NCBI GenBank assembly: GCA_030248225.1
Contig: JASANE010030254.1
Location: 1-64,000 of the forward strand
DNA from: Trileptium ribeirensis
Lineage: Eukaryota > Nematoda > Enoplea > Enoplida > Thoracostomopsidae
Length of the DNA stretch: 64,000 nucleotides
Direction of reading: 5' to 3'
Positions within the stretch are counted from its first letter, which is position 1. Every line of letters begins with the position of its first letter. Positions 49,273 to 61,900 of this stretch are shown one piece after another. The notes below the pieces were generated by a model. That model searched no databases and was not told the DNA's origin. It saw only the letters and a list, made by a program, of their open reading frames with translations. Made by a program: the position numbers and the translations under genes.

Positions 49273-50250
49273 CTAACACAAAATAAGATATGAATACATA
49301 TAATATAAAAAGCAAGTTCCACTGGCCGCAATGCGTGATGTTGACATTGTTTCCTATGTGAACCACCATCCTCAACAGTCCGGCTCATTCAGATGCAACA
49401 AAACATATAAGACAAAGCGTTAAATAAACGGAACCACATTTAAATTAATTTCAATCGGACACCCAAAACTAACCTATCCCCATACCAACGTAGACATGTG
49501 CATCGAGATGGTAAAAATGAAGGATGATAAAAAATCTATCGTTTTTAAACAACTATACTACTTGTTTCTCATACACTCTAGTTGATTTCATTTTAAACAG
49601 AACTGGTTATTGTTTCGCATGAATTTGATTTCACTAGGTTTGATTCCACTTGAAAGAAATGAATTTTAATCAAGTTTCAACAATCAATATCAACTTAGTG
49701 AAGTGAAAACAAACCGTTCACATCAACCAGGATCAAAATAAATACATGCGAAAAACAACAAAACATGTATTTGTTGTCTTTGTAAGTGGGTGCTCTTTTT
49801 GGGCTAAGTACAATAGCAAAATCAAGATTATCTGCGAACTGTAAATAAAATGTTAATTAGAAATTTCGATAAGACGTAATTAAAAAAGATTCATTAACCC
49901 CAACTCCAAAAGTTTAAACTTATAGCTAAACAGCGAAAACAAAGTGCCAATTTGATCGTTCCTTATCGCGCGTTTAAAAACAGCGGTCTAAAATGCAGTT
50001 TACCTTGCAGGATTTATATAACATACTATTATATAACATACTTTTGGCTGCGTTGCAGATAACGTTACTTTACTTCAATTTATGCTGATTTACAAAATTT
50101 ACATGCGCACTGGCTGGCGCTTGACGCAATTTATGTTAGCCAAGCATATGCTAAGTACTTTTACGTAAGCCATACTCTGTTACCCAGCTGGACAGGTTTA
50201 ATTCAAACGTAACTCGGCGACATCTGAATGTGTAAAATAGCTTCTACAAG

Positions 50251-51107
50251 TGAAGCTCGCTTGTCAGCCAGAATTCAAGTTGTGAGAACAATCCCCCCAA
50301 GTCTGTTGTAGAAAGTACACACAAACAAAGCCTACACACAGTACACAGGTGCAGCATTATATAAACCGTGAGTGATGAGTCATAGTTACGCCCGCCTCTT
50401 TTGATAGCCAACGTATGCAGTAGAGAAAACATCATACAACGAGTACAAAAACAATGAACTAACAATTTATTGATTCAATAAAACCCTAAATTGACCGTGA
50501 AAAGAAAGTTAAAGAATTCAAACCGACACTTGAGAAAAATCTCATTTTTCATACCAATTATGAAGCAAAAGTGTGAAGAATATTTGCCACACAATATTTT
50601 TGACACTGCAATGAGCTTGTTGGCCCAGACATCCCCGTATAAGACACAAAAAAAACAACAAAAACACAAATTTAGGTGCATTTCCCACGACTTTTCACCA
50701 AATATGAAATTTGGCGCCAACTGTAAGCTTATAGACTCCAGGTTGGGAAGTAGTTGAAAAACTTGTTATGTATCATTGGAAAACCCTGGTAAAGCTACAT
50801 GGAATAGGTCTATTAGTTTGCGAATACCTCGTTTACTTATTGAGAAAAGTCGCAAAAACTGGAGGGAGTGCCCGAAAAATGGGTCAAAATGACGTCATTT
50901 TGCCCCATAACTTTTCCCATGGGAAAAAATTCAAAAATCGGGCTCCGTCACTACATCTAAATCGACCATTGCGGTTCGAATGGGCTATCTTGCATCAAAA
51001 TGCGCCCAATCGTTATCGAGATCCAGCTGCTACAGCCACACACAGACAGGACCTCCTCAACCCACCTCCAGAGCCAAAATAGAAAATTGTCGTTCCACTC
51101 AAATTCA
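50251..51107. mobile_element. 857-bp insertion in R copy 4 with ACAAG duplication
   Basis: ACAAG precedes (50246-50250) and follows (51108-51112) this segment, and uninterrupted R copies read CTACAAGCATCGACC at the site. The segment has no clear terminal inverted repeat. It contains AAAATGACGTCATTTTGCCCC (a partial palindrome around TGACGTCA) and prose-like blocks similar in style to 17140-17270. No known protein is encoded. Confidence 0.65.
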
Positions 51108-51277
51108 ACAAGCATCGACTTGGCTTTGATTTGTTAACAAAGTTTGATTTGATTTGTTTTGCAGGTTATTATAAAATGTTCCTACTGAAATTATGTGTCC
51201 TACCTACGTTTCATACGTCAAATTGCTTAGTTAATCTTTTCTTTTGATTGGTTGTATTGGAGTTTGATTATTGTACT

Positions 51278-52047
51278 AGGGACTGGTCCAAAGCCCAGTT
51301 GTTTGAATTCGAAGATGTTACAATTATAACACATAAATAACGAGCCTTTCGTTGTTATTCCCCCTAATCTCGGCAACGGGAGGAAGCATTGGCATATGTC
51401 TAATACTGTATGCAGGCGGTCTAAATGACCAGTCACTGTGACAATTTAAGCCAAGTCGACCCAGCCGTTCTTGAGTTATAGAACTTGCAAAAAATTTTCA
51501 AAAATTGGCAAATGGCCGTGGGATCCAACTTTGACGGCACCTGATAGGGCATGAGTAGCTCTATCACCATGCCAAATTTCATTCAATTCCGATAAGTGGT
51601 TACATAGCTACACCACGTCAAATTTGTGCAAAATTTTTCAAAATTTCACCATTTTTCATGGTCCACCTGGCGACAGCTAAAGATAAAGCTCGTCTAGGCA
51701 AGTGTTTTGATACCAAAATCATTGAAATCGAACAAAGGGTCGCGGAGTTATAAGCAAAAATACACCCCAAAATGGGTCATTTGGACCCCTTACCCCCTGG
51801 GTACCCCCCTTTGGGGGTCCCAGGGGGACCAGGGGTAGGTCCCACCGGGATAAAACCCCCAAAAGGCACATCCTGAGCATATAAGCTTTCATTTGAGCCC
51901 TCACTCGTCAAAATCGGCCGACTCTGAGATATCGAAGTCTTGTTTACAGAGAAAAAAACAGACGCCCACTTTTTTGTCCATACGCGCTGCCTAGTGAGAA
52001 TTCTCCAATTCCGAAGCTGACGCTTCTACATCTCCGAATTCAATAAT
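51278..52047. mobile_element. Second insertion in R copy 4
   Basis: About 770 bp separating two adjacent pieces of R. It includes a G/C-run hairpin (51793-51827: CCCCCTGGGTACCCCC facing GGGGGTCCCAGGGGG). Exact limits and target duplication could not be fixed. Confidence 0.5.
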
Positions 52048-54007
52048 ATTTGGATCAGAGATGAAGCAAAAATGTGGAATATTTCAAACAAAAATTTTAA
52101 ACAGGAATTCCTGATCGGGTATTATTTTTGCCCTTTACCGGAACCGCAACCGGAACACGATTTTCGCCGGAATTCCGGTTACTCCCTGGCAGGCACCTAA
52201 TTAACCTTATACTGCAATAGCTCCTTAGTTGTTACAATGAAAATTAAAACTTGAGTCGAAAACTTTGTAAATATTGCTAATATTACAGCACTTTATAACA
52301 GGTTTGACATAGAACCGCAACTGAGTGAACCACAATATAAAAACTTTCTTCATTTTATAAAAAAGACTAATATACCTGACAGAAAAGCTGTACATACCGA
52401 AATATTATATCTTTGTCAGCATTAACCAACAATAACAGTATATTTGGTATCTTGAAAGTACAATGCATCATAATCTCTATTATTGCATACGTGAAGTAAC
52501 CTTTAGTTTCCAGAAATATGGACAAAAATTCCAAGCATGACTGTGGACAAGAATTATTCCAATTTTAGATACTAAAACCAAAAGAAATTAAAGCTAATCA
52601 GCAGGTTAATTTTATAATAATCATTATGTAAACTGATCATTTAGTATCCACAACTACAAGAGTACAAATAATAAGCTAACTGAATATGTCCTAATGCCGA
52701 GCTTGATGAATTTAAGAACGAATATAAAACTAATTAAACTCAATGAACGATTTAATACAATGTACCTTACATTATGTGCTTAATGTTTTGGCAGCGCTTG
52801 CCATCTGTTCTAGTAAAACCAAGAACTGTTATATGTAGCTAAATAAAATAATTAGGAACATTATTAGGTAATTCATTTTATTCGCAGATTGTCTATGGTA
52901 TGTCTGATTCAATTTTGCTATATTTATTAGACAAGCTGTTTGTAAACAAATGCATGCTAATTCAACTTTGTGTGCTTGAAATTTAGCTGCTGTAGGGGAA
53001 TTTACCCATAATATGGACAAAAATAATTTTAAAGTATTTCTAAATAACAGGTAATTATTTCTGTATTAGTCTCGCGAATTGCTGTAATGATAGCATAATC
53101 TAACCGGTAAATTCAATATACTACAGTAATACCCTATCCTCAACCCTCTTCTTACTGCATTATACCCACTACTGACGTATGAAAATCTTTGTACAAGCAG
53201 AATATCGGGAAAGTATCGGAAATTTAGCGATCATCCATTCATACACGTACACATATTTAGCCCGATTCTGATTGATTGCATGTTACAAGCCAACTTATGC
53301 TAGTTCTATAATTCGAGTTCTTTCTTCCATTTGGACTGCGGCAAGGATTAATCTATAATGGATGTGTTATAACAAAATCATCGTAAAATCAACTATGTGA
53401 CGACGGACGGAACATATCGTAAAAACATGCAGAAATTTGAAAGATCTATATTTCTGATAAAGGGTCGACGAACCATATTCAATACCACAGCAGACCAGTG
53501 GCTCCACAAAAGTCATATTCAGCAAACTTGATCCCGATGAACCAATTCCAGACAGCAGGTTCACAATAATTATTCGATATAAGCCTGTGTCGCGAGATAT
53601 GGGATATAAACCACAAGTATCCGTATGACCAGATTTCGGCAAAGAACTTTAAAATAACTAGTTTCAACTAGTGTCATTTTAACCTGAAAATAGGATCGTA
53701 GCTCTTAACGTTCAATTAAAGAGCACCATAAATTCTGGTTTGCTATCGAACTGTAAAATTTCGTCGAAACCCATTCATCGACAGTGAAATCGACAGACAA
53801 AAAATATTTCCACGAATTCGCCTCCAGTGTAAACTCCGATCGCTCTGTTTCAACTATTAAAAACATTATTAAATTCCCATAAACTTAATAATCATAAATA
53901 TAAAATCAATATCAATATCAAAATCAATAAACATAAACTTATTCAATCCACATCATCTACTCTAAGGCAGTTACTGTTATACTAATATACATTTCGATTT
54001 TTAATAC

Positions 54008-54190
54008 CTGATTTAAATCAGCAAGCGGCTCTTCATCGGCGACCAACATTTGTGCAAACTGAACTCCTTGTTCTGGATTAACGCGAAGCACCGATCGAAG
54101 CAAGAAAATATAGTCCGGAATATAGCCGACTTTTTTCGCATAGAGAATAATTTTTTGAAACTGCCCCGTTTCCGCAAAACATTGAATTAC
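54008..54190 (-). CDS. chc-1: Clathrin heavy chain exon a (linker to first CHCR repeat)
   Basis: The 183 bp encode 61 residues starting VIQCFAETG and ending EEPLADLNQ, near human residues 488-548: the flexible linker and the beginning of the distal leg. The acceptor reads TTTTTAG before GTAATTC, and the donor after CAG is GTATTA. Both ends are in phase 0. The hallmark stretches [23 protein letters not shown] and FAQMLV are conserved across animals. The preceding exon should end in VPNK and was not found between here and 64000, so the upstream intron is at least 9.8 kb. No frameshift or missing residue is seen. Confidence 0.97.
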
Positions 54191-57100
54191 CTAAAAATTA
54201 AGAAAACGATAAATTATTCAGTACTCATTATGGCATATACCAGGAATCTCCACGGAGATGATTATGGTCAGAGCCCCGCAGGACTTCGCTGAACCCAATT
54301 TCAAATCAAATTCCAAAACCATGTTTTATTAACGACTAGGTGGCATACAGCGATAGCATATGTTTATCTTCTAACCCTAGACAGATAAATAAAATAAGGT
54401 GGCTTTCTGCACAGGTGAAAGGGGCACAGGATTCTCTAGCGCCCCTTCACTGGTCATGCACCCCAGGTAAATTTTGGCTTCCCGCAGGTCAATTCCGTAT
54501 ATTATTCGTATCCTCGTAACTGGGTTGTTGAAAACCGTATAAATATGCTTATTGTACCATACTTATACTAATTTGTACCAGTTTCGTTGATTATGGCCAT
54601 AAAGGCATCTATTTGGATGTAATTCCATTGAGATTTAATGTTCACATTTAATCATCGTACCATTAATATACTGATTTTTTTCGTATTCATTTCGTTGGTT
54701 ATGGCCATAAAGGCACACATATATGTAATTTCAGTATAATTTTCATGCTATTCCTATGATCATTGTTGTACCCTTGCAATTTATAATTCTTCAGGTGTAC
54801 GTGATCGTGAATAACGCATTCTCGATTAGGTTGATTGCAAGAGAAAAGTTAGCGATCCTACGTACGTAAATTAGTGTTATTACCGATACAAATATTCGTA
54901 TGTGACGAGCTCTTGCCATACGCGACCGTAAATGAATAGGACGGTACGACTCCCCGTACGCCCGATATGTTTAAGAACGACCCTACCCTGCGTGATAGGA
55001 CCGTGATGTCCGCCCCGATTTTGATAGAAAAGAGTGGCCGTCATGAAAACCCGTCGCGAATATCCTCACGAGTGAGAACCTAAAAAAGATGGCTGTTCGC
55101 CCTATAGCGAACAGCAAATAAGCAAAATTGCTGAAAGATATTAGTACAAAAAGTAAAATATCAAAATTCCCAGTGTTCAATGTACACATTGCCACTGGAC
55201 AAGTTATCAAAATAAAACGAACTTTAAAACGCCAATTCCGAATGGTCGAAATTGAAAGTTGCGGCTCAGGCCCATAACTCCGGAACCGTTGGGAAATCGC
55301 AAATTTGGAATTTGAAATTTTTGATAGAGAAGTTTACGGTCTATAAAATGAGACCGGTTCCGTGGATATCCGCTCAGGACCCACGGACTTATCAAGGAAT
55401 TACTATGTACATACAGCCCATAAATCATATTTAATTAAACAACTTGACGAATATATGTAAACGGTATCGTTGAGTTCCCTGAAACCGAGATTTTATTTGA
55501 GCCCGAAGCGGACCCGATGTGCCCACTTTTGCGTACTCTTCCCCGGGCAAATCGCAGACATCATGCCCCGATAAGCGTTTAACCCGTCGTTGGATTTCCC
55601 TCGTCAAACCCGACACAAATATACACCCAAGACCCATATAAAGGTAACCTAATAACGCATGAAACGCCCTAATTATTTGTAAAATTATCGATAGGCTCGC
55701 TCGAGAACCAACCTTCCCCTTTTCTCGTGCAAAAATGGTCCTGTTACATATCAAATTGTTCGGATGGACACATTGAGTCCGAATACGAGACTCGTTTGGC
55801 ACTTTGCCCATAACTGAGGGAATGGAACCATCTTTTTACTCCGCTTACTCCTTGTTTGTTTACTAGCAGCTTCTCTTTCTTCAAACCCCGATCCCAAACA
55901 CATAAGCATATATGTTGATGAATAAGTTTATATAAATGAATACTAATTTATGTAAGCTAAATTTTAAATTTATATAAATTGGATATAAAACTTCTATCGA
56001 TGCATGTGGATATCCAGCATTTGTGTTTATCTTGCTATCAACACCGGGTTACTTTCTACAGTTATATTTATTAAGTAAATAAGTTTGGGTTTATACTTTA
56101 ATATGAACTTTGTATAAATTTTATATAAAGCTTAGGGTACGATGAAGAATTTTCGGAAAACTTCTTATCAGTTCGACATGAATCTACTATTAAAGCTGCC
56201 GTTCCTATTTGGCAGTAGTTCGCTTTTAAGCAAATAAATTTACCGCAAGTTAACTTATATCAAAGTAGTTTTTTTAATATAAGAGTCGGCCAGCTTACTA
56301 TATCAGTTTAATTTGTAATTTTGCGATTTTAAATTATAAACTAAAATAATTCGCCTATCAAATATAGGGATCTATTTACTTGTAAGCTAACGGTCACTCT
56401 GGGACCGAGAATATAGTAGAAACCGCGCTATGGATTCTATAGAAGATCCATATTGTTGTGTTTATCAATTAAATATTACCTTTCTAGGAAGTTTCACATA
56501 AAGTTAGTAGCATTTTATATTAATTTTCCATAAATCATCCCAATATTGATATAAAATTGGTCTGAAATTTGTCTAAATTCGGGCTGATAAGAAAGTTTGT
56601 ATTTAAGATTAAAAGTTGGATGCAAATCGTCCCAAAAGTGCTGACCAAGCACCTTTAGCCAAATTTAAGAAAATATTAATGACCCTATAAATCAAATTTA
56701 ATTACTGAAAGTTAAACCATTTAAGCAGTCACTCGAGTTGTCGAGTGTTCAGTCTGACTTCGGCAGCTCAGAGTACGGTCGGTTTGTAGACCGGCTCTGC
56801 AGCTCTTCGACTCTACTTATGGTTTTACTTCGTCAACTAGTATTTCTTTTGGCTTTACTGATGATGGTTTTGCAATTGGATGGACAAGCGATATACGCCG
56901 AACACTTGGACTCAAGACTGTAAGTGTGGACAGAGAGGCAGCGTAGTTTAGTCGAGTACTACTGACGTTAGGTTAGACAGACATGAAGCTTAGGAGCTAT
57001 TCCACAGGACTGAATCACGCTGTCAAGAGCAATAGTGTATAGCATTCGGCCTCCCCTGTCCATACTTTTGTTTACATGATTGCATTACCCGTCCTAGCTA

Positions 57101-58974
57101 GTCCGACAGGTCCATGACCGTAGTTAGAGACTCTAGCAATTTAGTTGGAAAGCCGTAGTCGTACTGAACCTCCCTCGGTCACTGAGTTTAACCCGACACT
57201 GATAGACTTGTTTTTACATGATTTCCTGAGTCGAGTTAGGATTTGAAACGTGTTCTTGAGCCGACAAAGGTTAAATAAATGTTTGACTAGTATCCCAAAC
57301 GGAACCGCATATCATCATTGGCCTTGCTTTCTGATTTCAATTTTAAATAGGCGATAGTTTTTTGCAGAAATGCGCTTAGTGAGAAGATTTAATTACAAAG
57401 CTGTGCTCAGAATAACTACTAAGAGTTACCCGCGATCGCTAAAATCTACCCGGCTCAACGTTCCTTACAGAAATTCCGCTGAGTTGTTATATATTAGGAT
57501 ATTAATCGTAACCAACGTTTTGAAACAGAACCTAAGATATAATCGACCCGCAACCGAATTTGCTAATCTAATATCCAGACAGCTCACTCTGAGTGAAATT
57601 TGTGAAGAATTATTCCAGGAACTTGGCTAAAATTTTACGCGGATCTCTATAAGTATCCTAGCCATTGATCCATTTCACAAAACTCGTCAATTTTGCGTCG
57701 GAAGTATAAACCCGACGATCCTGAAAAGGCTCACCCCCACCCTAAGCGTGAATCTGGAATATTATTAGATTCCATCCAGGAATTTTGGTGAAACGTTGCC
57801 GTTTCTTCGTACGAATATCCGCTACTGAATACAACCTTAAAATGTGACCATATCGAGTCGGAATCACAAACCCGACGACCCGACAGGAGTCCGCCCCTAC
57901 CTAAAATTTCAATTGTGTATAACTCAAAATTCCTTCCAGGAATTTTGCTGAATTTTATCGTACAAATGGAAGCTCGTTAGGCATTCGATTTGCGCTGTTA
58001 AGCCCGGCAAAGCCGTGGCCTGTTCAAAGATTAGAAAAAATCGGACCCGAGCAGCACACCAGCCGCTCAGTGTCCACATAAATTCCATAGTTCCCCTTTC
58101 TCGTTTATGCCGTTTTATAAGTAGGTTTTTTAGCCTTAGCACGCATTTTCCTCGGTAAAAGAGAAATATCAATTTTCCTAGCATTGATATTTCCAGTTGC
58201 AAGTGGCAACGTTTTGTGTTTAAAAGTTAGCGATATCGCTAGATGCGATATCGGGCCTATCGGGTCCCTGCCCGAAGGACCACTTTTTGGATGGATCGTT
58301 GACCCGATCCTAGTAGAATGAAAAGCTAGGGCGAACCCAGCCCCCGTGCAAAGTTTCCTGGAGAAAGGCTGGCTAGTCATTGAGAAATTCAGCTTCACAG
58401 GTCTGCCCCTTCATCTCGATGAACTGGGTTAAAGACTCCGAGTAGAACCGATAAAACCGAGTACATCGGGGACATAACCCGAGTTAAAATACAATAGAAA
58501 AATTTGTTACAATTATATACAGACCGGTACACCCAATGTTTTCAGATACCTTGGATAGGTAGGATAAAAGATTTAACAGTAAATGGAGCTCGTTTCGAGA
58601 GCCGTTTTCAAGTTGCAATACCAAAATCACAAGTATTGTTAGGGTAGTGCCGGTGACCTACAAGGTATCGCTACTCATAGACTGAGTCCTAAATAACTCC
58701 TCACGTAGCTAAACATAATCTTCACCGCCACCCCCATACCCTGAAGTTGTCGTAAAACTCGCACAATCGTAATGCAACGCCACACAATTTCTATAGGTTA
58801 ACCTGATACATAGAATTTGCTTGTTGCACCATGAGTTAGGGACGTGGCCGAACTCGAACCTCGCCCTACACTAGTACCGTCGCGTCGTAGCGACGAGGAT
58901 CGACCCGCAGTGATCGTAAAGTGACTTCCATTGCAAAAAAGCTTAAGCTAAGACATTCAATTTCAACTAGTTAA
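54191..58974. other. Clathrin intron upstream of exon a, first part
   Basis: Holds a degenerate scrap of the CTGGGCTCTCCA family (about 54425-54490), a V 3' fragment (54490-54870), a satellite-like array (57600-57960) and repeat Z (58100-58420, recurring inverted at 62880-63090). The stretch 54880-57590 shows nothing recognised; a 126-codon minus-strand open frame at 55431-55811 has no known motif. Confidence 0.5.
57600..57960. repeat. Satellite-like ~160-bp repeat, short array
   Basis: CCAGGAA(C/T)TT(G/T)G.T(G/A)AA recurs near 57616, 57776 and 57939, with AACCCGACGA(T/C)CC between. It is the reverse orientation of the array at 63470-64000. Confidence 0.65.
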
Positions 58975-58982
58975 GAAATTAG

Positions 58983-60131
58983 CAGGGAGTAACCGTAATT
59001 CCGGTTCCGGCGAAAATAGTGTTCCGGCAAAGGGCAAAAACCATAGTGGAACCAGAATTCCGGTTTAAAAATTTTGTTTGAAATTTTCCACGTTTTTTGC
59101 TTCATCCTGTAATCCAAACATATGTAATATATATTATACAATGATCAAGCTCCAATACAACCAAGCAAAAGAAAAGATTAACTAACCATTTTGCCGTGTG
59201 AAACGTAAGTAGGGCACATAATTTGAGCAGGAATTTTTCATAATAAGCTGCAGGAGTTTGTTAAATCAAAACCAGGTCGACGCTTGTAGCAGCTATTTTA
59301 CACATCCACAAGTCTGTGGGATACGTTTGAATTAAACCAGTCCAACTCTCTAACAGAGTATGGCTTACGCAGAAGTACTCAGGATATGCTTGGCTATCAT
59401 AAATTGCGTCACGCACCCGCCAGTGCGCTTGCAAAATTGGTAAATCAGTCTAAATTAAAGTAAACTAACGTTATCTGCAACGCAGCTAGAAACTGCTTTC
59501 TTGGCAATGAACTGTATTTATTGAAACTCTGCGAGCAGCATCACAGTGTGTCTCATTTATAGCATTCTGATTAGAAAGTTATCATCATTATGATCTAACT
59601 GACGGGCACTGTTTGTCCAACGCTAGCCTAAACAGTGTCTCTGACCACTGATCAGAAAATGACGTTCTATCTATTATTTTCTCTTAGAATCATATAAACC
59701 AATAATTTTAAGTTTCCTACAGAAGAACATGCAACAAACGCATGTGTAGTAAAGGGAGGCGACTGGAGACAGAGCGAAAGTGTGTATTCTACGCTCCAAG
59801 CTTTGTAAGCACATTCGATTTGACGCAGTATACGCAATGGTGTATAGTGGAAGACATTTTTTGCTCTGAATGTCCAAAAACCGACATATTTGATCGATAA
59901 ATAAACATTATTAGCTTCCTCAGTCCCTTTAAAGTTTCAGAAAGGCAATAATACCATCGCAATACATTAAGTTAAACGTAAAAGTTATTTTTAATGCATT
60001 TTAAATCCACTATACCTTCATTTCTTCCATCATCCGTTTTACTATATATAAATTTTTTTCGGACCAGGTTCCGGTTCCGGATCCCGTTTAAATGGACGGT
60101 TCCGGTAAATTTCGGTTCCGGTTATTCCCTG
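58983..60131 (-). mobile_element. hAT-like repeat R, copy 3, complete with 8-bp duplication
   Basis: A 1,149-bp element. Its + strand starts CAGGGAGTAACCG and ends CGGTTATTCCCTG, an inverted pair. It is flanked by perfect GAAATTAG direct repeats (58975-58982 and 60132-60139). Eight-base duplications with CAGGG tips are the hAT hallmark. The rest is non-coding, with CCGGAATTCCGG-type palindromes near both ends. It is the reference full-length copy for R copies 1, 2 and 4, which lie in the opposite orientation. Confidence 0.88.
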
Positions 60132-60919
60132 GAAATTAGCTAGATAAACTAAGCCTTTTTAATCCATTTGAAGTTTTGGAAGTTTGAGATAGCTCCAGAG
60201 TAGCTTATTGCTTCGGCAGTGGCCTACTCGCAAGTTTAAAGCGTAGCATTACTCGTTTTGACTAGAGATCTAGGAAGTTATTTTTCATGATTAGGAAATC
60301 TAACGTAGGACGGATTGAGAAATTTACCCAAACTCTTGTCAACCCGTATATAGCCTTTCCGCACAGGGAAGTTAAGAACCAAAGCTGGACAATAAAATTT
60401 GTATATAATTTGTACTTGTGAACCTTTCGTCCCGTATCAACCAGCCAAATTGCTCACGAACATCGAGCTACGTTTATACGATCGCTTTAGGCAATGAAAA
60501 TTGAAGGCTGGGCAACGCCTTCAACCCTCCAGTAAGACGAGGAAGAACCCGCGTGGAACTCTTTAATAGACCAAATAATTATACGCTGTAAAACAATCAA
60601 ATACCGATCCATCACATTTCTATTAGGACCTGAAATGTTCGAATCAGTACCTGCAAGTTTGGCATTTGGGAGTTCTGTTTCCCAACCCCTTTAGGTTTAG
60701 GAATGTAGATTTCCCGTTCCGCCGAGCTTAGCGTGAACGAATACCCCCCATCAACTCCGAGTTAGACTAAAAATTAACGATTTAGCTCTTTTCCCTGAAT
60801 CCGGCTCGATCCAGCGCCTCCTTAAAATGTACAAATTTGGCCGTCAAGTCAAAATATCAATATTCCTAGTATTGATAAAGTACAATTAATGTACATGTAA
60901 TATCGACGTGACGCTACTG

Positions 60920-61900
60920 CATTACGCACTTCCCAGTCGTAATGCCCATACGACCCCGGCTATCGTGACTTCAAGGGCGGGCCTATTGGGAAAATTTTCT
61001 TTTATTCGGGTCAGGCCCAAGAAATTACGGAGCTTAGCAAGCCGCAGGAGCGCTTCACAGGATGTGTTCTGATGCTGCCGGACGGGTTGCGCACGTAGTC
61101 TACGAGGTACTACTTTTGAGGTCCCCAGGGAGGTTGGCTCCGTCACCTGTTCACAGGCCAAAGAGACCAGACCGCTATTCCGTATGCACGTTTAACCCGG
61201 GAAGTGTAAAGTTCTAGGTATTTGGGTTCAATCGAAATTGATTTTAACTTTCTCGAAACGCTTAGTTTATTTAGTTTAGCCAGTGGCCCCCACTAGGGTC
61301 CGACAAATCCCTACACGTTTAACGTCGGATTCGCGCGTGTCTCAATTTCCTATTTTGGGTGTTCAGCGTGAGTATAAATTTTGCGATAAATTTTTCCTTA
61401 TAAGTCGCACGAGTCGTACCTATACAGTATAACATAATTGACAAGCCTATCTGTAATCGGCGAGTCACGCTAAGGTTTGCTTCTTCGATGCGCGTGTCAA
61501 ACCTGAACGTGGGTCGTCGATCGGGGTGACGGATTTCAAACCCCTTTTAGTTCCTATCGCTACTACGATTCAGCAAAACACTTGAACAACTTGCGTTTAA
61601 CCTGAGCATTTATTGACGAGTCCCAAATTTATGAATATATAGATAGATACGTATTGTACGGGCGGAAACAATAAGCATGACGTCGCGGATATGGTACGCT
61701 AACACAAGAATGAGCAGAGCATCACTTGGGGCGGCTTGCGGAGTCATCGCCTTTTTCACTGAACTCTCACAGCTGAGTCAAAACACGGTATATACTGTGA
61801 AGCCCTTTTTAATGACAGCTGTGCTTACCTTACTCATGAAAAGCAAGGGGTCAAATCAAAAGTCAGTACCGGTAAACGCTACGGTTAGTCATCGATAAAA
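60920..61900 (-). repeat. G repeat (LTR-like leader), inverted copy 4
   Basis: Reverse complement of the 24730-25510 block: CTTCAAGGGCGGGCCTATTG, AGCGCTTCACAGGATGTGTT, AGGTTGGCTCCGTCACC, AGGGTCCGACAAATCCCTAC, GGGGTGACGGATTTCAAACC and ACAGCTGTGCTTACCTTACT. It is non-coding. Confidence 0.65.

Larger units (their letters stand above)
50043..52189 (+). mobile_element. hAT-like repeat R, copy 4, split by two insertions
   Basis: Three pieces are collinear with R: GCTGCGTTGCAGATAACGTT onward (50047-50250), CAAGCATCGACTTGGC to TTGATTATTGTA (51109-51277), and GATGAAGCAAAAATGTGG to CCGGTTACTCCCTG (about 52060-52189). The 5' part before 50043 is missing. The first insertion is flanked by ACAAG on both sides; the limits of the second are less clear. 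Confidence 0.75.
49273..54007. other. Clathrin intron a-b with doubly interrupted R copy 4
   Basis: This 4,735-bp intron contains R copy 4 pieces at 50043-50250, 51108-51277 and 52048-52189, separated by insertions of 857 bp and about 770 bp. The stretches 49280-50040 and 52200-54000 are AT-rich with nothing recognised. Confidence 0.6.

Noticed and set aside
55431..55811. Minus-strand open frame with GKVPNES, resembling the ...VPNK end of the missing upstream clathrin exon
   Set aside because: Surrounding residues do not match clathrin (expected LSVYLRANVPNK), and no donor follows in the right phase.
58840..58900. GGTTCGAGTTC on the minus strand, another tRNA B-box look-alike
   Set aside because: No cloverleaf could be drawn; the nearby stem is a simple hairpin.
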